A stretch of DNA of 64,000 nt from Aspergillus flavus (Eukaryota > Ascomycota > Eurotiomycetes > Eurotiales > Aspergillaceae), in NCBI RefSeq assembly GCF_009017415.1, contig NC_092404.1, forward strand, positions 1,364,001 through 1,428,000, written 5' to 3'. Numbering within the stretch: position 1 is the stretch's first letter; every line of letters begins with the position of its first letter. The notes under the pieces were generated by a model. The model was not told the DNA's origin. It made no database searches and was given only the letters and a program-made list of their open reading frames with translations. The translations under genes were made by a program, and so were the position numbers. Below, piece by piece: positions 59,516-64,000 of the stretch.

Positions 59516-61243
59516 GCTGGGCAATTGCTGTCCCCAATTGAAGGGGAAAGAATAAAGGGGGGTAAAAATGGTAGCAAAGGGATCTTAAAGAGAAAAGGGA
59601 TAGACACTCGTGGACAAAGATTGCACCAGCGGTTCCTCGTCTGGTACAGCCAGTGGGACGACGTCGCTAGAAATTTATGGCCTCTGGCTCGGCGGGGCCT
59701 CTTGAGTCCCCACTTCCGCTTCTACCCAGGAACATCGCAGAACGCCAGGGGAGTGCGTTTTGGTTGGATGGTAATTCTCTGGCCTTTTGACGCCAACGAG
59801 AAAATAAAATTGTACTTGAAGGGAATAGGAAATTTTTAAGAACTCGGGAAGCCCTAAACCGGACTAACACGAGACTGGGGATTTAAATTGCGGGGAAACG
59901 GAGATTTGACTCGTGCTCTGTAGCAGATCATAGGCGGCCAAGCCATTAGTCTGTCTCGCCCATTGGATTGCTGGTTGGAACTGGGCGTATGGAGTCAATC
60001 GCAAGGTTTTGTAGCTCCCTGTCAGTGGAAGACTGTCCCGAGGAAGGAATCACAAAGAACAGATTGGAAAAAATGTTTGTGTACGGAGTAGATGACGCTA
60101 GAAAATGAATCCAGAGCACAAAGATGGAATCGAGTTATGCAGATTTTTCTGCAATGGTTCGACCTGGACAAGGTTATCACACCTTAATGACTCTTCGTGC
60201 CAGAAGTTTTCTGTGTGCCTAGTAGGTTCCCGTGATCACCACTTCTGGTCTAGACCTTCCTTCCCAAATGATCCTGGTTCCTACCATCTGTCATGTGAGA
60301 TCGTGACACGGAAAGAAAGAACGAATTGAAAAGCAAGGAAAGAAACAGAGCTCAATACTCCGTGGGCTGTTGTACATTTCAGGAAAATATAGATAATTAA
60401 GCGACGCTCATAAGGTAGAGATTTTCATCTTTGCATGTGTCTACAGATAGATGTTGAGGGTGACAAGAGGAGCGGCATACGCGCTACAAATTGAAGCAAG
60501 GATAATTCGTAAATAACCCTACAACGCTCAAAATATTTGACTGTCAGGGTGTAGTCTCATTCATCAAAATAAGCTATACTTAGCATTACATGTCAGCTCA
60601 TGGCCAGTTGACTTCTCCGATAAACCAAGACTTTGCGCTGAGTACATCCGGCCTGTATTGACTATCATGGCAATCGGTATATACGATAGAAGGGCTTTTC
60701 CTTTCTTTCTTTCTTTCTTTCTTTCCATTTTTGTGTTTGCCTACCGGCGCATGATGGCTTACTATATCAGGATAATGTAAATAGTAAATCCACTTCATTG
60801 CGCTGAAATACAATATTCAGCCCTGTCCTTGCCTCTTGAGTGGCACTCACTACAGGTACCCTCTGTAAGCCTCGTTTTCGAGGGCTTATATGTCTAGTAT
60901 AATCAAATATACATGGCTCGACCCCAGGATGAAGTTCGACAAGAATAGAAACATATATTGCAACCCGTGGAACAACCAATTATCGAGGTTAGCACCTAGC
61001 CCCCGAAAGCTTTAGCATGACCACTTAGGGCTGACAGAGATACCTCCAGCGACAGAACCAGATCACAAAGCTAAACATCAAGCAATACTTTCACCTCGAT
61101 CTCCAAACTAATAATACATGGGCAGTAGAGTCCTATTAAAGCAAAATAGTAATAACATGATGAAGAAGAACAAAAGCGTTCAAAGTCTGTAAACTGCCCC
61201 CTTCAGAAAGCCGTCGAATGACCAGAATATACATGAGTAACTC
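59516..61243. other. Intergenic interval with CTTT microsatellite
   Basis: About 1.7 kb with no gene recognised. It contains the promoter of the sugar transporter, a (CTTT)n microsatellite at about 60700-60724, and copies of the motif TACGGAGTA (60082-60090) and ATACTCCGT (60356-60364). Confidence 0.45.
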
Positions 61244-61625
61244 TCACTTCTTCTGCTCAGTGTTGCTGAATATACCCCCCGCCGACTGTCCAACGTTCTG
61301 GGTGGTGTTTCCGAGTCCTTCACTGGTGCCGCTGACAGTCTTTCCCAGACCCTCAGTCGCTCCACCAACGGTTTTTCCTAAACCACCTACAGCGGTGCCC
61401 AGGGTACCAGTTACTCCATCGACGGTCTTGCCCAGGGTATCGCCGACCCCACCAAGTAGGCCGGCTACAACGTCTGTCAGCATCACTAGTCATGTAAGTA
61501 GGTCGTATAGACCAAGAGATGCGGTCAAGATAGATAGGGGTAATCACAGGTTCGGGGATTATCTTCTATGGGAGGGAACGGTTAATTTACTTACGATTCT
61601 GCTTATCGGAAGAGGAGGAAGACAT
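61244..61625 (-). CDS. Small glycine-rich repeat protein (LEA-like)
   Basis: Two exons, 61625-61595 and 61485-61244, 90 residues. Exon 1 gives MSSSSSDKQN. Exon 2 starts LMLTDVVAGLLGGVGDTLGK and continues as an imperfect repeat of about 11-14 residues, GLGKTV-G-(S/A)TEGLG, ending GIFSNTEQKK. The protein is small, Gly/Thr-rich and without Cys. It resembles hydrophilic repeat proteins of the LEA/stress type found in fungi, which may form amphipathic helices on dehydration or at membranes. The named family is not certain. The 109-nt intron (GTAAGT, TGACTAG) preserves frame. Confidence 0.65.
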
Positions 61626-61783
61626 TGTGTTTGACGAGAAGCTGGTGGTGTAGTTCAACGGAGGTAGTTTTGTCACGAAGTTAATTATAGATGTTGTACC
61701 AGACTTAACAATCTTGATTTCACCAATTTTGCAATACTGTAGTTAAATCTAACATCTATGTAGTTCTTATATGTATGCCTGCA

Positions 61784-62043
61784 GGGTGCAACGCCGAGGG
61801 CACTGGCCCACTATGATATCATCGGCTGACCTCAACGGCGTCGCACCCGGCCAATTATGTCTAATAGATCGCTCGGAGAATAAGCGATCGGCTGATATCG
61901 TCGTTGGAAACTAATGGATATGATGCAAGTATGAGAATCAAGATCGTACATCTTATTTCTGCCGATGATGGCTTCGATACGCGAGGTAGTACCTCTTCCG
62001 TCATCGTGCATGCGGAATTTCTACCTGCATGGCAGGTAGAAAT
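61784..62043. repeat. Inverted-repeat-rich segment upstream of the repeat-protein gene
   Basis: GGGTGCAACGCCG at 61784-61796 is matched, with one mismatch, by the reverse complement of CGGCGTCGCACCC at 61836-61848. GATCGCT/AGCGATC pair at about 61867-61890. A perfect 12-bp hairpin, ATTTCTACCTGC and its complement around a 3-base loop, lies at 62017-62043. The whole could be a small non-autonomous element or a hairpin-rich regulatory region. Confidence 0.4.
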
Positions 62044-63593
62044 AGGCTGATTTAATGGTATGTAAAAAGTCACAAGGATGTTTAGTATGGGCGATATTGC
62101 GCTATACTGATCACACAGTGGGGTTTTGCAACTGCATGACGGTAATGTAGTTATCTGAACCGAACGTGTTAATCAACTATTAACGTTCCTTTGGCCACTT
62201 TACGAAGCACGGAGACGTCATTACACAATGCCCTTGTTAGTTGAGGTGACTTGAGACGAAGAGGTCTGTTCTGTTACAAGGCTGTGTACTGTGTACACTT
62301 GGATCTTGGCTCCATTAAGATACTTGTTCGACTATTGGAAGAAATGCAAATAATTGAATTTGGTTATACTCCCTTTGTTCGGTTGTTGTTTCCCCCTTTC
62401 GCTTTAGTTTTCTTTTGTTTTATTGTTGCCTTTTTTCTTATTTCTTATCATCTAGTACTATCTTTTGTTCTGCACCACTAACGCCTCTCATAAACAGTTC
62501 ATTACTGAGCCGCGATGGAAGAGCATGATACTGGGATATCGAAGGTTTCGCTCTCCGGGTGGCTGTTGCTGAATACTCCTTAAGACATTCTATGCGAACT
62601 GCAATAGGCAGGCGTGTTAAAATATTCGCCCGATAGGAATCATTCCGAGGGAGCATGTTTCCAATTATCGTCCACGAGGAATCGCGCTTCGATATCATGA
62701 CTTCGATCGTCCCGGATTCGTCACTAAGACAGGTGTTTCATAACGATGGGCCTGAAGCCTTTGATTTGTATATAACTCATTCGATTCCATTGGACACCAT
62801 ACTCAACGATTTATATATATGCGAAGGATAACCTCGCTTGACTGTGCGGTGGCGTTAGAGAGGTCCTAACTCACATAATTCAGTGGACTCAATTCCTCCA
62901 AAAGTTGCTCTGAGGGTTGTCCAACGAAAAGTGTTTGAATTGCGGGGATCTCAGTATGACGGCTGCCGTAGGCAAATACCGAGCCATATTATGGCTGAGA
63001 AAGCCGCCGGTGCATGCAGAATGGTGGGATTGACCGTTGAGATTGGAGGAGATGCCCCACTCGTCATTTCTTCACGAAGTGCTCTATCGCCATATGGAAG
63101 AACGACCACCAATCGGGCAACCATGCTCCACTGCCCTGAGCTACATTGGCGCATTCTGGGCTTCTTGTCCAAGACAAGATTGTCCTTACTTGGTACATAT
63201 CAGGTGAGATGCATAAGGTGTCATGAATTAGTGCGTGCTAACGTTCTGTATTTGTTGTCCATCAAGTTGTGATTGCCGAGATTTTGCCAGTTTCGAGGTG
63301 ACACAGCTTATCGGGCGATGCCTGATGTTAGTAGCTTCGTTAGGTTACCCTCTTAAGGCAGCTTGGAGATGTGGCATAGATTGAGTGTCCCACCCCGCAT
63401 CTAAGTACCAGCCCATGGTGGTCGGTATTCCATATAAGATTCTAGGCGAAAAATAACACAGAGATACAAACATGTTTTTTCTAATCCTGAAGTATCAAGA
63501 TTCTGTATAAATTGAGAGTTCCCGACCGGATGAACAATCGTCAATCTCCCGGAACTGAACTGGATAGTGATAACTGATACAGTTCTAATAGTC
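62044..63593. other. Gene-poor interval
   Basis: About 1.5 kb. A frame at 62883-63272 lacks an ATG start and any recognisable motif. No supported gene. Confidence 0.35.
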
Positions 63594-63836
63594 ATGTGTT
63601 GGCAGATCTGCCGTACTTATCAAGACTGTCCTCACATGTACCGATATGACTATGGCAAGTGTAGCGACGCTAAATCTCGTTCGAATCAACGTTTCTGTGT
63701 TGGCCCGGATGGAACTATGCGCTCCCTCGAACGAATGATTGATGTGCAGGACCAGGACGTATCTGGAGTTTGTCCAGCTTGCGCTGCACAAACGCCGTTC
63801 AGCTCTGAAGGCTCACATATGGGGCTTGTTGAGTAG
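63594..63836 (+). CDS. Small cysteine-rich protein
   Basis: An 80-codon frame from ATG 63594 reading MCWQICRTYQDCPHMYRYDYG, with further Cys in GKCSDA, RFCVG and the CPAC pair, then GSHMGLVE and TAG. Cys/His spacing (C-x3-C-x5-C-x2-H near the start, CxxC near the end) suggests a small metal-binding domain. GPDGTMRSLERM and DVSGVCPAC look conserved rather than random. No signal peptide, so it is probably intracellular. I do not know a named family. A GTACATCT sequence just after the stop could be a donor, so the true gene might be longer and run past the window. Confidence 0.45.
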   Translation: MCWQICRTYQDCPHMYRYDYGKCSDAKSRSNQRFCVGPDGTMRSLERMIDVQDQDVSGVCPACAAQTPFSSEGSHMGLVE

Positions 63837-64000
63837 CAAAGGTACATCTCCCTCCAACTGCCGCAATGTCAATATTTGCACGGCCTCCTATATCTAGATG
63901 ATAATAGTTTGATACGCCCTGACATCAACCCAGACAGCTGCAGCGAACAAAAAAGAGAGCTAGGTCCCATATACCTTGGCGGCCGTTGGGAACCTAACGC

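Noticed and set aside
60700..60724. (CTTT)n run considered as a regulatory element
   Set aside because: A plain microsatellite; no evidence of function.
1..64000. CRISPR array, rRNA or biosynthetic gene cluster
   Set aside because: No regularly spaced direct repeats, no rRNA signatures, and no PKS, NRPS or terpene synthase genes; the organism is eukaryotic.

Overview
The window is nuclear DNA from a filamentous ascomycete, most likely a member of the Eurotiales (Aspergillus/Penicillium group). The evidence is short introns of about 45-110 nt with GTANGT donors and CTAAC/CTGAC branch sites, gene spacing of 1-2 kb between housekeeping genes, and close family-level matches to Eurotiales versions of Ssz1, Rrp40, Reb1, UGGT, Rer1, Mgr2 and Pop7. 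No genus is assigned. All exon boundaries were placed by hand from reading frame, splice sites and family conservation.

Layout. (1) 1-14.4 kb is ordinary chromosome: the 5' part of ssz1 (minus, running off the left edge), divergent rrp40 (plus), the Myb-type terminator factor reb1 (plus), a complete ER folding sensor UGGT with signal peptide and C-terminal KDEL (minus, five exons), an F-box protein (plus) and a conserved unknown protein (minus). (2) 14.4-21.3 kb is gene-poor, with pyrimidine/purine-rich stretches and one orphan MYND-like exon. (3) 21.3-25.6 kb holds a five-exon NLR-type receptor (nucleoside phosphorylase - NACHT - ankyrin). (4) 27.4-46.6 kb looks like an accessory region. It has a stand-alone DUF2156 aminoacyl-sterol synthase (ErgS-like), a 158-bp inverted-repeat element, a tiny three-exon gene with a related orphan exon beside it, a CorA-like membrane protein, a membrane-anchored protein-kinase-like protein, and then a cluster of broken genes: a truncated unknown gene, a glutamyl-tRNA synthetase copy with three separate lesions, and an aminoglycoside-phosphotransferase-family gene with several transition-type in-frame stops and an internal deletion. 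(5) 47.3-59.5 kb returns to housekeeping genes: pop7 (RNase P/MRP), an FHA/coiled-coil/tail-anchored SLMAP-like protein, mgr2 (TIM23), rer1 (Golgi-ER retrieval), mitochondrial enoyl-CoA hydratase and an alpha-glucoside-type sugar transporter. (6) 59.6-64 kb is mostly intergenic, with a small glycine-rich repeat protein, inverted-repeat sequence and a small cysteine-rich ORF.

Nothing forms an operon. The most distinctive content is the NLR-like receptor, the ErgS-like enzyme and the decayed-gene cluster between two housekeeping blocks. I saw no complete transposon, CRISPR array, rRNA or convincing tRNA.
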